From Pseudomonas sp. PDM18 (GTDB lineage: Bacteria; Pseudomonadota; Gammaproteobacteria; Pseudomonadales; Pseudomonadaceae), in assembly GCF_014852585.1 (NCBI RefSeq), contig NZ_JACVBX010000022.1, forward strand, positions 1 through 64,000: a stretch of DNA of 64,000 nt, given 5' to 3'. Within the stretch, counting starts at the first letter, position 1, and each line of letters starts with the position of its first letter. The notes under the pieces are model-generated. The model did no database searches, was not told the DNA's origin, and saw nothing but the letters and a program-made list of their open reading frames with translations. Below, one piece after another: positions 8,815 through 17,949 of the stretch. The translations under genes were made by a program, and so were the position numbers.

Positions 8815-9255
8815 ATGACTGCCGCTGAAAAGAACGCCACCCACAGTGAACTGCACGCGCTGCTGGAGAGCTGGCTGAAGTCCGTGCGCGCCTCTGACGT
8901 GGACGGCATCACCCGCCACTACACCCAGGACATCCTCGCCTTCGATGCGGTGAAGCAGTTGCAGTTCAAGGGCGTGGGGGCCTACGCCAGTCATTGGCGC
9001 GACTGTACGCAGATGTGCAAGGAACCCACTTTCGAGATCCATGAGCTGAGCTTCGAGAGCAGCGGCGATACGGCCTTCGGGCACTACCTCGCCTACTGCG
9101 GCGGCACCGACGACAAGGGGCAGCACAACGCCTCCTGGGCGCGGGTGTCGGTCGGGCTGCGGCGAGAGGCAGGGCACTGGAAAATTGCCCACGAGCACTT
9201 CTCGATTCCCTTCGATCCGGCGACGGGGCAACTGCTGTTCGACGCCAAGCCCTGA
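8815..9255 (+). CDS. SnoaL/NTF2-like protein (DUF4440 type)
   Basis: 146-aa protein with the NTF2-like cone fold expected from LLESWLKSVRASDVDGITRHYTQDILAFDAV at the start and GHWKIAHEHFSIPFD at the end. These folds serve as small enzymes or ligand pockets; nothing here fixes the substrate. The start at 8815 has an ideal GGAGGAAAATCCTC upstream, better than the ATG at 8794. It follows the DUF899 gene by 24 bases and probably shares its transcript. Confidence 0.85.
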   Translation: MTAAEKNATHSELHALLESWLKSVRASDVDGITRHYTQDILAFDAVKQLQFKGVGAYASHWRDCTQMCKEPTFEIHELSFESSGDTAFGHYLAYCGGTDDKGQHNASWARVSVGLRREAGHWKIAHEHFSIPFDPATGQLLFDAKP

Positions 9256-9293
9256 CCTCGACCTCTGCACGAAACCTGGCCTGGGCCTCGACT

Positions 9294-9371
9294 TGTAGGA
9301 GCGAGCTTGCTTGCGAACCGCCTGACGCCATGGGTGCCACGTGAGGTTCGCGAGCAAGCTCGCTCCTACGA
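9294..9371. repeat. Paired REP element (BIME)
   Basis: Two inverted REP units, GTAGGAGCGAGCTTGCTTGC at 9295 and its reverse complement ending at 9370, separated by about 25 bases. They form a long hairpin between the SnoaL-like gene and the sigma-factor gene, and may separate their transcripts. Confidence 0.9.
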
Positions 9372-9548
9372 AAGGCCACCATTACCGGCTGATGCGATGG
9401 CGCTGATCTGCCCTCGCGCCAGCTCGGCATTCCCGGCCCAACGAAACACCCCGCAACGATCCCCCGTCGCATCCGTCCGGCCACCTCCCACCCCGACGCG
9501 AATCCGTGCAGGATAGGCAGACCTCTCCACGCCAAGGACCTTCGGCCC

Positions 9549-10802
9549 ATGCACGAGTACGCCCCCCAGCCCCTGCGCGATGTGGTGGACGAGGTCTATC
9601 GCCGTGAATCGCGCCGGGTACTGGCTACGCTGATCCGCCTGCTGGGTGATTTCGACCTCGCCGAGGAGGCGCTGCACGAGGCCTTCGTTGCCGCCGTGGA
9701 CCAGTGGCGGCGCGATGGAGTGCCGGCCAACCCGCGTGCCTGGCTGGTCTCCGCCGGACGCTTCAAGGCCATCGACGGCCTGCGCCGGCGCTCGCGCTTC
9801 GATGCCTCGCTGACACAGATCGCCGAGCAACTGGAGATCGACGCGCAATCGGTGGAAGAGCTGGCCGACGAGAGCGTCGAGGACGACCGCCTGCGGCTGA
9901 TCTTCACCTGCTGCCACCCGGCGCTGCTGCCGGATTCGCAGGTGCCGCTGACCCTGCGCGAAGTCTGCGACCTGAAGACCGAGGAAATCGCCCGCGCCTA
10001 CCTCGCCACGCCCTCGACCATCGCCCAGCGCATCGTCCGCGCCAAGGCGAAGATCCGCGACGCACAGATTCCCTACCAGGTGCCGGAAGCCGCCGAGCTG
10101 CCAGAGCGTCTGGCCAGTGTGCTGCGGGTCATCTACCTGGTGTTCAACGAAGGCTATTCGGCCTCGGCCGGCGATTCGCTGACCCGCACCGACCTGTCCG
10201 CCGAAGCCATCCGCCTGGGCCGGCAATTGCTCGAACTGCTGCCCGAAGCCGAGGTGATGGGATTGCTGGCGCTGATGCTGCTGCACGAGTCGCGGCGCGA
10301 GGCGCGCACCGGCGAGGACGGCGAACTGGTCTTGCTGGAAAACCAGGACCGCGCGCTCTGGGATCGTGCGTTGATTGCCGAGGGCCAGCAACTGATCGGC
10401 GCTGCGCTGGCTACCCGGCGTGTCGGCCCCTACACCCTGCAGGCGGCGATCTCCGCTGTGCACGCCGCTGCTGCGGACATGGCCAGCACCGACTGGGCGG
10501 AGATCGTCGGTCTCTACGACCTCCTGCTGGCGATGCAGCCCTCGCCGGTGATCGAACTCAACCGCGCGGTGGCCCTGTCCATGCGCGATGGCCCGGAAGC
10601 GGGGTTGGAGCAGGTCGATGCCATCCTCGCCCGTGGCGACCTGCAGGATTACCACCTGGCCCATGCTGCGCGCGCCGATTTTTGCCGCCGGCTGGAGCGC
10701 CGTGAGCAGGCGCGTGGCGCCTACGAACGCGCACTGGAACTGGCGAAGCTGGAGCCGGAGCGGCGCTTTCTGGAGCAGCGGATTCGCGAGCTCGACCGCT
10801 GA
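9549..10802 (+). CDS. ECF sigma factor with C-terminal extension (ECF42 type)
   Basis: 417-aa sigma factor, about twice the length of a classical ECF sigma. Residues 10-75 carry sigma2 (VYRRESRRVLATLIRLLGDFDLAEEAL). Sigma4 lies near 130-180 (LTLREVCDLKTEEIARAYLATPSTIAQRIVRAKAKIR). From about residue 190 a DUF6596-type/TPR-like helical extension runs to the end (LRVIYLVFNEGYSASAGD onward), as in ECF41/ECF42 proteins, where the extension takes the place of a separate anti-sigma factor. No anti-sigma gene adjoins. Neighbouring DGPF genes assign it to ECF42. AAGGA stands a few bases before the ATG. Confidence 0.92.
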   Translation: MHEYAPQPLRDVVDEVYRRESRRVLATLIRLLGDFDLAEEALHEAFVAAVDQWRRDGVPANPRAWLVSAGRFKAIDGLRRRSRFDASLTQIAEQLEIDAQSVEELADESVEDDRLRLIFTCCHPALLPDSQVPLTLREVCDLKTEEIARAYLATPSTIAQRIVRAKAKIRDAQIPYQVPEAAELPERLASVLRVIYLVFNEGYSASAGDSLTRTDLSAEAIRLGRQLLELLPEAEVMGLLALMLLHESRREARTGEDGELVLLENQDRALWDRALIAEGQQLIGAALATRRVGPYTLQAAISAVHAAAADMASTDWAEIVGLYDLLLAMQPSPVIELNRAVALSMRDGPEAGLEQVDAILARGDLQDYHLAHAARADFCRRLERREQARGAYERALELAKLEPERRFLEQRIRELDR

Positions 10803-10866
10803 GTTGCAGCGCACTCTCCAGCGGTCAGCCGGCCTGGCAGCCAGACGGCGTCACTGGAGCTACGTT

Positions 10867-11640
10867 CTACAGGCTGCTCACCAGGTGCCCGCCGTCCACG
10901 GCGAGTACCGCGCCGGTCATGAAGGCACCGGCGTCGCTGGCCAGCAGCAGGAAGGGTCCTTCCAGCTCCTGGAGCTGGCCCAGGCGGCGCATCGGTACCG
11001 TGTCGCGGATGTAGGCCTGGCCCTTGTCGCTGTCAAAGTAGGCGTCGTTCATCTCGGTCTTGAAGTAGCCCGGTGCGATGGCGTTGACCCGCACGTTGAA
11101 GCGCGCCAGTTCGAGCGCCAGGGATTTGCTCAATTGCACCACGCCAGCCTTGGCCGCGCAGTAGTGGCTATAGCCGCCGCCCACGCGCAGGCCGAGGATC
11201 GAAGCGATATTGACGATGCTGCCGCCGCGCCCGGACTTGGCCAGACGCTGCGCCGCGCACTGGGCGACGCGCCAGACGCCGTCCAGGTTGGTGGAGAGCA
11301 TGCTGCGCCAGTCTTCCTCGCTGACTTCAAGCGCCCGCTGGCCGTTGCCGATGCCGGCGTTGTTGAGCACTACCTCGACCACGCCGAACTGCGCTTCTGC
11401 GCTGTCGAAGGCGGCCTCGACGCTGGCGCGGTCGGTCACATCCAGCGCCACGGCATGGGCTTCGCCGCCATCAGCGCGGATGGCTTCGGCCAGTTGCGCC
11501 AGGCGGTCGGTACGCCGGGCCGCCAGCACCACGCGGGCACCCGCACGGGCGGCCACACGTGCCAGGTGTGCGCCGATGCCGCTGGAGGCGCCGGTGACCA
11601 GCACGGTCTTGCCGGCGAGAGAGAAGAGGTCGTTGCTCAT
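10867..11640 (-). CDS. Short-chain dehydrogenase/reductase
   Basis: 257-aa classical SDR using NAD(P)H. The Rossmann motif TGASSGIGAHLAR is near residue 15, NNAGIG near 95, and the catalytic Ser-Tyr-Lys set is in NIASILGL...YSHYCAAKAG. The C-terminus has GAVLAVDGGHLVSSL. I start at 11640 (MSNDLFSLAGKTVLVTG); the longer frame to 11928 would read through a terminator. No operon partner. The substrate is unknown; the carbonyl-reductase or 3-ketoacyl-reductase type is possible. Confidence 0.9.
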   Translation of the reverse strand: MSNDLFSLAGKTVLVTGASSGIGAHLARVAARAGARVVLAARRTDRLAQLAEAIRADGGEAHAVALDVTDRASVEAAFDSAEAQFGVVEVVLNNAGIGNGQRALEVSEEDWRSMLSTNLDGVWRVAQCAAQRLAKSGRGGSIVNIASILGLRVGGGYSHYCAAKAGVVQLSKSLALELARFNVRVNAIAPGYFKTEMNDAYFDSDKGQAYIRDTVPMRRLGQLQELEGPFLLLASDAGAFMTGAVLAVDGGHLVSSL

Positions 11641-11765
11641 GGCTGCACCTTGTTCATCAGAGCGAATTCGCTGACCGCCAAGGTTATCCCGAGGCGCCCT
11701 CAAGGGCGTGCAGGGTGCGCCATTCGCAGCGCGAATGACGGGCGCTCCTACACAAAGCTGAAACG

Positions 11766-11793
11766 AAAAAGCCCGGCGGATGCCGGGCTTTTC
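11766..11793 (-). terminator. Rho-independent terminator of the amidotransferase gene
   Basis: GCCCGGC-GGAT-GCCGGGC hairpin with an A-run on the plus side, which is a U-run for leftward transcription. It lies 18 bases beyond the stop of the gene at 11811-12614. Confidence 0.85.
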
Positions 11794-11810
11794 ATGACGC
11801 GGGAAGTGAA

Positions 11811-12614
11811 TCAGGCAGCGAGTGCGCGAGCCTGTTTCTTCTTCACCTGCGCACGGCAAGCATCGCCGAACGCCTGGAAGATCTTCACCGAGTCCGGGTT
11901 TTTCGCCGCCTGCCATTCCGGGTGCCATTGCACTGCGAAGAGGAAGGGGGAAAGCGTCGGGGCGTGGATGGCCTCGACCAGGCCGTCTTCCGCATGGGCG
12001 ATGGCTTCGATGCCCTTGCCCAGGTTCTTCAGACCCTGGCCATGCAGCGAGTTGACGCGGATCTCGTCACCCAGCAGCTGCTGCAGCCAGCTGCCCGCTT
12101 TCGGGCGAACGCCGTGGGCCGGGCTGTACTGCACGTCGACCGGGTCTTCGGGATTCTCGCGATGATCGTTGAAGCCGGGTTCGGCGTAGACCTTCTGGTA
12201 GATATCGCCGCCCAGGGCCACGTTGATTTCCTGCATGCCGCGGCAGATGCCGAAGATCGGCAGGCCCCGCGCAATGGCGGCCTTGATCAGCGGGATGTCG
12301 AAGTTGTCGCGGTCCTTGTCCTGGCCTTTGCCGGGAGTCTCGTTCTCCTGGCCATACAGGGTCGGATCGATGTTGCTGCCGGCGCCGGTCAGGTACACGC
12401 CGTCGGCCATGTCCAGGTATTGCTCAAGGTCTTCGATGCCGCAGCAGGTCGGTACCAGTACCGGCACGCAATCGGACTGTTCGACCAGGGGCACGATGTA
12501 TTTGTGGGTCATTACCTGATAGTCGTGGCCTTTGCGCTCTTGGCTGCCCATGGACATCAGGACGACGGGTTTACGGAGAGTCTGTTTCTTGTTGCCAATG
12601 TTGCTGTTGGACAT
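11811..12614 (-). CDS. Class I (C26) amidotransferase, gamma-glutamyl-GABA hydrolase family
   Basis: 267-aa PuuD/SpuA-like glutamine amidotransferase-fold hydrolase. The nucleophile elbow is FGICRGMQEINVALGGD (Cys near 124). The His-Glu pair is in AVQWHPEWQ near residue 230, and NSLHGQGLKNL matches the PuuD-type H-Q segment. Such enzymes release GABA or other amines from gamma-glutamylated polyamine intermediates in Pseudomonas (the pauD/spuA group). No polyamine genes adjoin, so the substrate is inferred from family only. It may be transcribed alone from the AT-rich region at 12620-12990. Confidence 0.85.
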   Translation of the reverse strand: MSNSNIGNKKQTLRKPVVLMSMGSQERKGHDYQVMTHKYIVPLVEQSDCVPVLVPTCCGIEDLEQYLDMADGVYLTGAGSNIDPTLYGQENETPGKGQDKDRDNFDIPLIKAAIARGLPIFGICRGMQEINVALGGDIYQKVYAEPGFNDHRENPEDPVDVQYSPAHGVRPKAGSWLQQLLGDEIRVNSLHGQGLKNLGKGIEAIAHAEDGLVEAIHAPTLSPFLFAVQWHPEWQAAKNPDSVKIFQAFGDACRAQVKKKQARALAA

Positions 12615-12998
12615 ATGTCACCTTTGGACGGGCTGCAGCCCATCGTTTTTGTGCAGGCGCGCAGCGGAAAGGCGCGCTACCTGAGGTCCCGAGCACTGCC
12701 GGGAGCGCACAGAAGGCGAAGTTTCCCGGTCGAAACCTGCCTACCAGCCTGCCAGAGCCGTTAAATATGTCAAACGAATTCGGTGAAGGGCGTCAAAAAT
12801 ATTGGCCGAAATCCTGTCTAACAATTCCTCTATCTAATTGTTTTTAAAGGATTTATTGAAATATCCAGGCGTGCTGAAAAGTCCATTATTTAAAACGCAG
12901 AGTCATAATGGTGAAAAATTCTGCACGCTTTTTCATGGGAGGCGTTCAGGATCGGCAACGCCCTCGCAGGCGGCACGCTCTGCCGCGCGGGTTTGCCC
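12615..12998. other. AT-rich intergenic region
   Basis: A 384-base gap, strikingly AT-rich from about 12765 to 12930 against the GC-rich background. It lies upstream of the leftward amidotransferase gene and downstream of the leftward GGDEF gene. It probably holds the amidotransferase promoter. The short open frames in it show no family features. Confidence 0.5.
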
Positions 12999-14669
12999 TC
13001 AGTGGCACTCGATGCGGTTGCGACCGTTCTGCTTGGCCCGGTAGAGCGCGCTGTCGCTGCGGGACAGCCCGGCCTCGGCGGAGGCGTCGCTGGCTTCCAG
13101 CGAAGCGATACCGATGCTGATGCTCAGCGGGATGCGCTGGCCTCCCTGCATCAGCGGTTGCTCCAGCAATTGCTGCTGCAGGCGTTGGGCGAAGACCTGC
13201 GCGGCGGCGACGTCGGCATCCCCCAGCACCACGGCGAATTCTTCGCCGCCCATGCGCCCGGCGAAATCCACGCGGCGGATGTCACGCCCGAGGATGCAGG
13301 CGAAATGGCGCAGCGCCTCGTCGCCGACGGCGTGGCCCCAGCGGTCGTTGATCGCCTTGAAGTGGTCGATGTCGCACATCAGGATCGCCGCGCGGTGTGT
13401 CGTCGAGCGCTGCACGCGGCCAAGCTCTGCCTCGATCAGGCGCATGAAGTGGCCACGATTGGGCAACTGCGTGAGGAAGTCTGTGGTAGCCAGGACCTGC
13501 AACTCGGCTTCGATGCGCTTGCGTTCGGTGATGTCGGTGATGAAACCATGCCAGATCAGGGTGCCGTCCTCCATCCGCTTGGGATGCGCGTTGCCCTGGC
13601 GCCAGAGCGTGCCGCGCCCGGCGATCTGCACGCGGTATTCGTGGCGCCAGGGTTGCAGCAGGGTGGCTGATGCTTCCAGCGAGGCGAGGCAGGCCGGCAG
13701 GTCCTCGGGGTGGATGAGGTCGCGCAGGAACACGGAGTTGTGCGCCATTTGCTCGGCAGGAATGCCGTAGATATCCATCACCCCGGCGCTGACGTAGGGG
13801 AAGGTGCCGGTGCCGTCGGGCAGGCGGCGGAACTGGAAGACCATGCCGGGGATTTCATTGGTCAGGTCGGTGAGCAGTTCCACGCTTTCGCGCAGTTGCT
13901 CTGCCATGCCGCGCAGAGCGGTAATGTCGGTGGTGGTGCCGAGCATGCGCACGGCGTTGCCGGCGGCGTCGCGCTCGACCACCTTGCCGCGGCTGCAGAC
14001 CCAGAGGTAGTGGCCGTCCTTGTGGCGCAGGCGATGCTCCACCTCATACGCCTCGGTGCGCCCCTCGAAGTGATCGCGCATGGTGTTCTGCACGTACTCG
14101 AGATCGTCAGGATGCACACGGGTGTAGGCGTCCTCGATACAGCTACCGATCTCCTCCTCGGTGTAGCCCAGCAGGGACTTCCAGGCGCTGGAATAGTGGA
14201 TCTCGCCGGAGGGCACGTGGCGGTCCCAGATGCCGGTTCCGCTGCCGTCCACCGCCAGGGCCATGCGCTGCGCGTTCTCCCGCAGCGGTGCGCGGGCGCG
14301 GTCGAGCAGGGCCTCGCCCAGCTCCAGTACATCGGCCAGCAGCGTCTGCTGTTCCGGGCTGAGCGCCTTGTCGCCGTTGCCCAGTAAGAGCAGGCGCGCC
14401 TGGGGGAAGCCTTCCTGGTCGCGCAACGTCTGGCTGGCCAGCAGGTTCAGTAGCTGGCCCTGGTGGCTCAGAGGGCTGGTGGCGGCGTTGAGCGATAGCA
14501 GGGTGGCCAGGGAGAGGGCGCCGGCACCGTCGATGCCGAGCTGGCCGAGCAACTGGCCGCGCATGTCGATGAGCAGGACGGCGCAATCGCCACCCGCGTG
14601 GCGGGCGAGACGCAACAGGCCGTCGTATCGCCCGTACTCCTTTACCCCAGGATTACTGGAAGTTCGCAT
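12999..14669 (-). CDS. PAS-PAS-GGDEF diguanylate cyclase
   Basis: 556-aa cytosolic c-di-GMP synthase with no membrane segments. Residues 1-125 form an unassigned N-terminal sensor-like region. Two PAS/PAC units follow: 131-255 (GTGIWDRHVPSGEIHYSSAW...TDITALRG) and about 265-385 (ending ITDITERKRIEAEL). The GGDEF domain begins at ATTDFLTQLPNRGHF (about 394) and has an intact GGEEF active site at 474-478. An RRVD inhibitory site (465-468) stands exactly five residues earlier, so product inhibition is expected. The start at 14669 lacks a strong ribosome site. Isolated gene; signal unknown. Confidence 0.93.
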   Translation of the reverse strand: MRTSSNPGVKEYGRYDGLLRLARHAGGDCAVLLIDMRGQLLGQLGIDGAGALSLATLLSLNAATSPLSHQGQLLNLLASQTLRDQEGFPQARLLLLGNGDKALSPEQQTLLADVLELGEALLDRARAPLRENAQRMALAVDGSGTGIWDRHVPSGEIHYSSAWKSLLGYTEEEIGSCIEDAYTRVHPDDLEYVQNTMRDHFEGRTEAYEVEHRLRHKDGHYLWVCSRGKVVERDAAGNAVRMLGTTTDITALRGMAEQLRESVELLTDLTNEIPGMVFQFRRLPDGTGTFPYVSAGVMDIYGIPAEQMAHNSVFLRDLIHPEDLPACLASLEASATLLQPWRHEYRVQIAGRGTLWRQGNAHPKRMEDGTLIWHGFITDITERKRIEAELQVLATTDFLTQLPNRGHFMRLIEAELGRVQRSTTHRAAILMCDIDHFKAINDRWGHAVGDEALRHFACILGRDIRRVDFAGRMGGEEFAVVLGDADVAAAQVFAQRLQQQLLEQPLMQGGQRIPLSISIGIASLEASDASAEAGLSRSDSALYRAKQNGRNRIECH

Positions 14670-14851
14670 CCGATAGCAGCTTCTTCAACGGAGGATGGGC
14701 GTGATTCTGGAAGGTGCTCCGCGCCGGACATGCGGCAGGCGGACGCAGCTGGCTTTATGAAATCACGGCAGTTGAGCGGCCACAATCTCCAGCTGCGACA
14801 CGGGCGACGAGCGCGCCTCGCCCGCCGGGTTTCCGGCGGGCGAGAAGGGCG

Positions 14852-15196
14852 TCAGTTGATGAGTTGGTCGATCAGCACGGCGTTGGTGTAGATCAGGCTG
14901 CCGTCGCGGGCGGCGTGGCCGACCAGGTGGAACTGGCCGCGCCGTTCGGCACCGCCCAGATACACGCGGAACATGCAGTCGGCCAACGGGCCGATGCTTT
15001 CGGGCATGTGCAGGTCGAGGGTGTCGAGATCGGCATCGACCATCATTTCCCGCTGGCCGTTTTCCTGCAGGTAGACCTCAGCCTGTTCCAGGTGCAGGCG
15101 ATCGTCGTTGGTCAGGTAGAAGCGGATGTCTTCCAGTGGAGTGGGCTTTTGTTCGGCAGTGGTCTTGCACCAGCCTTCGAGGGTCATTGCGCTCAT
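14852..15196 (-). CDS. Conserved-looking hypothetical protein, 114 aa
   Basis: Soluble acidic protein (SAMTLEGWCKTTAEQKPTPL at the start; FRVYLGGAERRGQFHLVGHA and YTNAVLIDQLIN at the end). A strong ribosome site (GGAGGCACCTCACC) supports the ATG at 15196. No signal peptide or membrane segment. I do not recognise a family with assurance. Single gene between the GGDEF gene and a terminator. Confidence 0.7.
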   Translation of the reverse strand: MSAMTLEGWCKTTAEQKPTPLEDIRFYLTNDDRLHLEQAEVYLQENGQREMMVDADLDTLDLHMPESIGPLADCMFRVYLGGAERRGQFHLVGHAARDGSLIYTNAVLIDQLIN

Positions 15197-15329
15197 GGTG
15201 AGGTGCCTCCGTGGTTCGCGCGGGAATACAGCGCGTCGTCGCAGAGTAGGACCGCTTCGCTGGGCGGTTCGATCATTTTTTGTTCAGATCGTTTTTCAGG
15301 CGATTGTTGGGACGACCAATGCCGGGCAT

Positions 15330-15357
15330 AAAAAAAGCCGCTCCAGAGGAGCGGCTC
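15330..15357 (-). terminator. Rho-independent terminator (leftward)
   Basis: AAAAAAAGCCGCTCC-AGA-GGAGCGGCT: a strong 9-bp stem whose U-run lies on the minus strand. It would end leftward transcripts from the OprD gene before the 114-aa gene. Confidence 0.8.
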
Positions 15358-15590
15358 GAAGGACGTCGAAGGAGCAATCACAATATCAACGTCAGGAGTT
15401 GTCTTCCGCAGGGAAAGTGCGGAAGCGGGAAGATGGGGTAATTCTAGAAAGTTGCAGCGGCGGGATAAACCTTTATTCCGGGAAGAGACTTTCTGCACGG
15501 GCGTAATAATCTCACCGGGACACGGGGCAAACTTTAAGACGAATCCGAAAGTTGCCCCGGTCAATAATTCCGCCAGATATCCGTGCTGAA

Positions 15591-16919
15591 TTACAGGATC
15601 GACAGCGGATATTCGACGATCAGGCGCAGCTCGTTGTTGTCGGCTTCACCCTGGTCGGCGTTGGCGCGGTGGAAGGCCTGACGCACTCGGAAGGAGAGGT
15701 CCTTCGCCGGGCCTTCCTGGACTACGTACTTGGCTTCCAGGTCGGTCTCGTGGTGGCTGCCGTCTTCGCCGTACATGCCGGCGTAGCTGCCATCGACGTC
15801 GGCGTGGCTGCCGTCGATGCCGGTCCCGGTGATGTAGCGGGCCATGAAGCTCAGGCCCGGTACGCCGTAGGTGTCCATCGCCAGATCGTAGCGTACCTGC
15901 CAGGAGCGCTCGCCCGGACCGTTGAAGTCGGAGTACTGCACGGAGTTGGCGAGGAACACCGAGTCACCGGTGGCGCCATCGCCGTCGTCGCCGAAGCCGA
16001 CATAGTCGAAGGGCGTGTCGCCGTGGACCTTCTGATAGGCCAGGGTCACGGTGTGCGCCTGCAGGAAGGAGTAGGCGGCTGCCAGCGACCAGGTGGTGTT
16101 GCTGATCTCACCGGCCTTGGCCTGGCCTTCGTCGTTGGTGCGGTAGATGTTGAAGTCGAACGCCAGCGACTGGTCAGCGGCGACCGGCAGCACCCAGTTC
16201 AGGTTGCCGTAGTACTGGCGCCAGATGTCCTTGAACTCGGAGCCGTACAGCGAAACGCTGAGGTTGTCGTTGATCGCGTACTTGCCACCGAGGAAGTCGA
16301 CGTCGCTGGTCTCGCGGCCGGCGTAAGCCGCCCACAGGCCGCCGTCGCGGGCGGTGGTGACCGGGCTGGTGCCGGAGGTGAAGTGACCGGCTTCCAGGTC
16401 CAGGCCTTCGATTTCGCTGCTGAACAGGTTGAAGCCCGACGCGGTCTGCGGGATCAGGCGGGTGCCGCCGGCGGCGAACACCGGAGCGGTCGGCTGCATG
16501 TCGCCGAATTTCAGTTCGGTCTTGGAGATGCGCACCTTCAGCGCGCCACCGGCCTTGCCGTAGTCGTCATCCGGCTTGCCGTCATTGCCGACCGGCAGGT
16601 TGCCGGTGCCCGCGCGGCCACGGCCGGCGTCGAGCTTGATGCCCAGGTAGCCGAAGGCGTCCACGCCGAAACCGACGGTGCCCTGGGTGTAGCCCGAGGA
16701 GAAGTTCGCCAGGAAGCCCTGGGTCCAGTCGCGGTTGTCGGCTTTGCCGTTCTTGCCGTCGTGGTCGTAGTAGTAGTTGCGCAGCAGGACGTCGAACTTG
16801 GCGTCCTCGACGAAACCCTTGGCATCGGCCTGATCGGTGACGAAGGGTTCGGCGCTGGCGAACTGGCTGGCGGCGGCGGAAACAGCGAGCACGATGGCGC
16901 TGCGTTTGAGGTGCTTCAT
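15591..16919 (-). CDS. OprD-family outer-membrane porin
   Basis: 442-aa substrate-specific porin of the OprD superfamily. A signal peptide (MKHLKRSAIVLAVSAAASQFASA) is followed by EPFVTDQADAKGFVEDAKFDVLLRNYYYDHD, the typical first strand. The rest is beta-barrel with family landmarks GTRLIPQTASGFNLFSSEIEGLDLEAGHF and WQVRYDLAMDTYGVPGLSFMARY, and an aromatic/hydrophobic C-terminus (VEYPLSIL). Members import basic amino acids (OccD) or carboxylates (OccK). The subtype cannot be fixed from sequence reading alone and no transporter or catabolic gene adjoins. ATG at 16919, monocistronic. Confidence 0.93.
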   Translation of the reverse strand: MKHLKRSAIVLAVSAAASQFASAEPFVTDQADAKGFVEDAKFDVLLRNYYYDHDGKNGKADNRDWTQGFLANFSSGYTQGTVGFGVDAFGYLGIKLDAGRGRAGTGNLPVGNDGKPDDDYGKAGGALKVRISKTELKFGDMQPTAPVFAAGGTRLIPQTASGFNLFSSEIEGLDLEAGHFTSGTSPVTTARDGGLWAAYAGRETSDVDFLGGKYAINDNLSVSLYGSEFKDIWRQYYGNLNWVLPVAADQSLAFDFNIYRTNDEGQAKAGEISNTTWSLAAAYSFLQAHTVTLAYQKVHGDTPFDYVGFGDDGDGATGDSVFLANSVQYSDFNGPGERSWQVRYDLAMDTYGVPGLSFMARYITGTGIDGSHADVDGSYAGMYGEDGSHHETDLEAKYVVQEGPAKDLSFRVRQAFHRANADQGEADNNELRLIVEYPLSIL

Positions 16920-17369
16920 GGATATTGCCCCTAGAGTCTTGGAGGACCGGCTCGATGAGTTGCGTGAGAACCGGACGTTTTTATAGGCAGGCACAATGAA
17001 TCCGGACGTGGATTGACCACGGCGGAAAGTCGCAGGAAGTTGCGTTGGCATTGTTGCAGTTAACTGGCTTTGTATTCCCCCACGAATTGCTCCAAGCATG
17101 GGGGAGCCGACGTCATAATGCCGAAAGAGTTCGCCGTTTAAATCACGGATTATGAAAAGGTCTATGTCTCAAATTGTAATAATCCGGACTTTTGTCCAAT
17201 TGCCATAACGCATTCGGAAGTTTCTTGTATATCAGCAATGTCGCTATTTCCGTGGGCTGCGGGCACGGTGACATGGCGCGAATCGGGGCGATGCGGCTAA
17301 GCTGCGCGACCCGGCCGCCGCACCCCATGCGGCGACGTGCCCCATTCACCGACAGCAGAGATTTGTCCC
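16920..17369. other. Divergent intergenic region (OprD / RidA)
   Basis: 450 bases without a supportable gene. It is AT-rich from about 17130 to 17240 and should contain the promoters of the leftward porin and the rightward RidA gene. No clear operator palindrome was seen. Confidence 0.5.
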
Positions 17370-17747
17370 ATGACGCCTACCTTCATCCCCGACGCGGACC
17401 CCGAATCCATCTCCTCCGACGTCGCCGGCTTCGGCGGCCTGCTGGTTTCCACGCAGATCCCCACCCTCGAGGACGGCAGCCTGGAACTGGGCGACATCAA
17501 GGCCCAGAGCGTCGCAACCCTGCGCAGCCTGCAACTGGCCCTGGAAAAGGCCGGCAGCGGCCTGGACCACGTACTGCACCTGACCATCTACCTCACCAGC
17601 ATGGCCGACCGCGCTGCGTTCAACGAGGTGTACTGCAGCTTCTTCGCCAAGCCCTACCCGGTGCGCGCCGCCGTCGGTATCTCAGAGCTGGCCGTCGAAG
17701 GCATGAAGGTGGAAGTCACCGCCATCGCGGCGAAGCGCGCGGGCTGA
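17370..17747 (+). CDS. RidA/YjgF-family protein
   Basis: 125-aa Rid-superfamily protein. Family features include FGGLLVSTQIP near the start, TLRSLQLALEKAGSGLDHVLHLTIYLTSMADRAAFNEVY in the middle and PVRAAVGISELAVEGMKVEVTAIA at the end. RidA proper uses an Arg near residue 105 to deaminate enamine/imine intermediates; PVRAAV keeps an Arg in that region. It is more divergent than housekeeping RidA and may be a Rid4-7 type. A terminator follows at 17764. ATG at 17370; an in-frame ATG at 17337 is possible. Confidence 0.88.
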   Translation: MTPTFIPDADPESISSDVAGFGGLLVSTQIPTLEDGSLELGDIKAQSVATLRSLQLALEKAGSGLDHVLHLTIYLTSMADRAAFNEVYCSFFAKPYPVRAAVGISELAVEGMKVEVTAIAAKRAG

Positions 17748-17763
17748 TCTTCCCGTTCTGCAG

Positions 17764-17791
17764 GAAAGGGCCGCATTGCGGCCCTTTCTTT
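17764..17791 (+). terminator. Rho-independent terminator after ridA-like gene
   Basis: GAAAGGGCCGCATTGCGGCCCTTTCTTT: perfect GGGCCGC/GCGGCCC stem followed by a T-rich tract, 17 bases past the stop. Confidence 0.9.
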
Positions 17792-17825
17792 ATGTGTTCC
17801 GCTTCTTTGACCTGAGCACGTCTCT

Positions 17826-17912
17826 GGTTCGCGAGCAGGCTCGCTCCTACAGGTCCACGCCATGCTGCTCTGCGTAGGAGCGAGGGGGACGCCTAGTTCT
17901 TGCTCGCGAACC
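17826..17912. repeat. Paired REP element (BIME)
   Basis: Two inverted REP units (GGTTCGCGAGCAGGCTCGCT at 17826 and GTAGGAGCGAGG...TTGCTCGCGAACC ending 17912). The second is interrupted by a GGGGGACGCCTAG segment also found in the copies near 52920 and 55390. Confidence 0.85.
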
Positions 17913-17935
17913 GCCCCCGCTCCGGCCCTCCCGAA

Positions 17936-17949
17936 TGTATTGCTTTGTA
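17936..17949. promoter_or_regulatory. Candidate response-regulator box upstream of the EGKCG operon
   Basis: TGTATTGCTTTGTA: TGTA-N6-TGTA direct repeat, 197 bases before the EGKCG precursor gene. The same arrangement with a shared TGTAT(T/C) start occurs at 22832 and 24969. Direct repeats of this spacing (compare the RstA box TACA-N6-TACA) are typical OmpR-family targets. Confidence 0.55.

Noticed and set aside
15552..16934. 460-codon plus-strand open frame opposite the OprD porin
   Set aside because: Antisense shadow; the porin has a signal peptide and family motifs.
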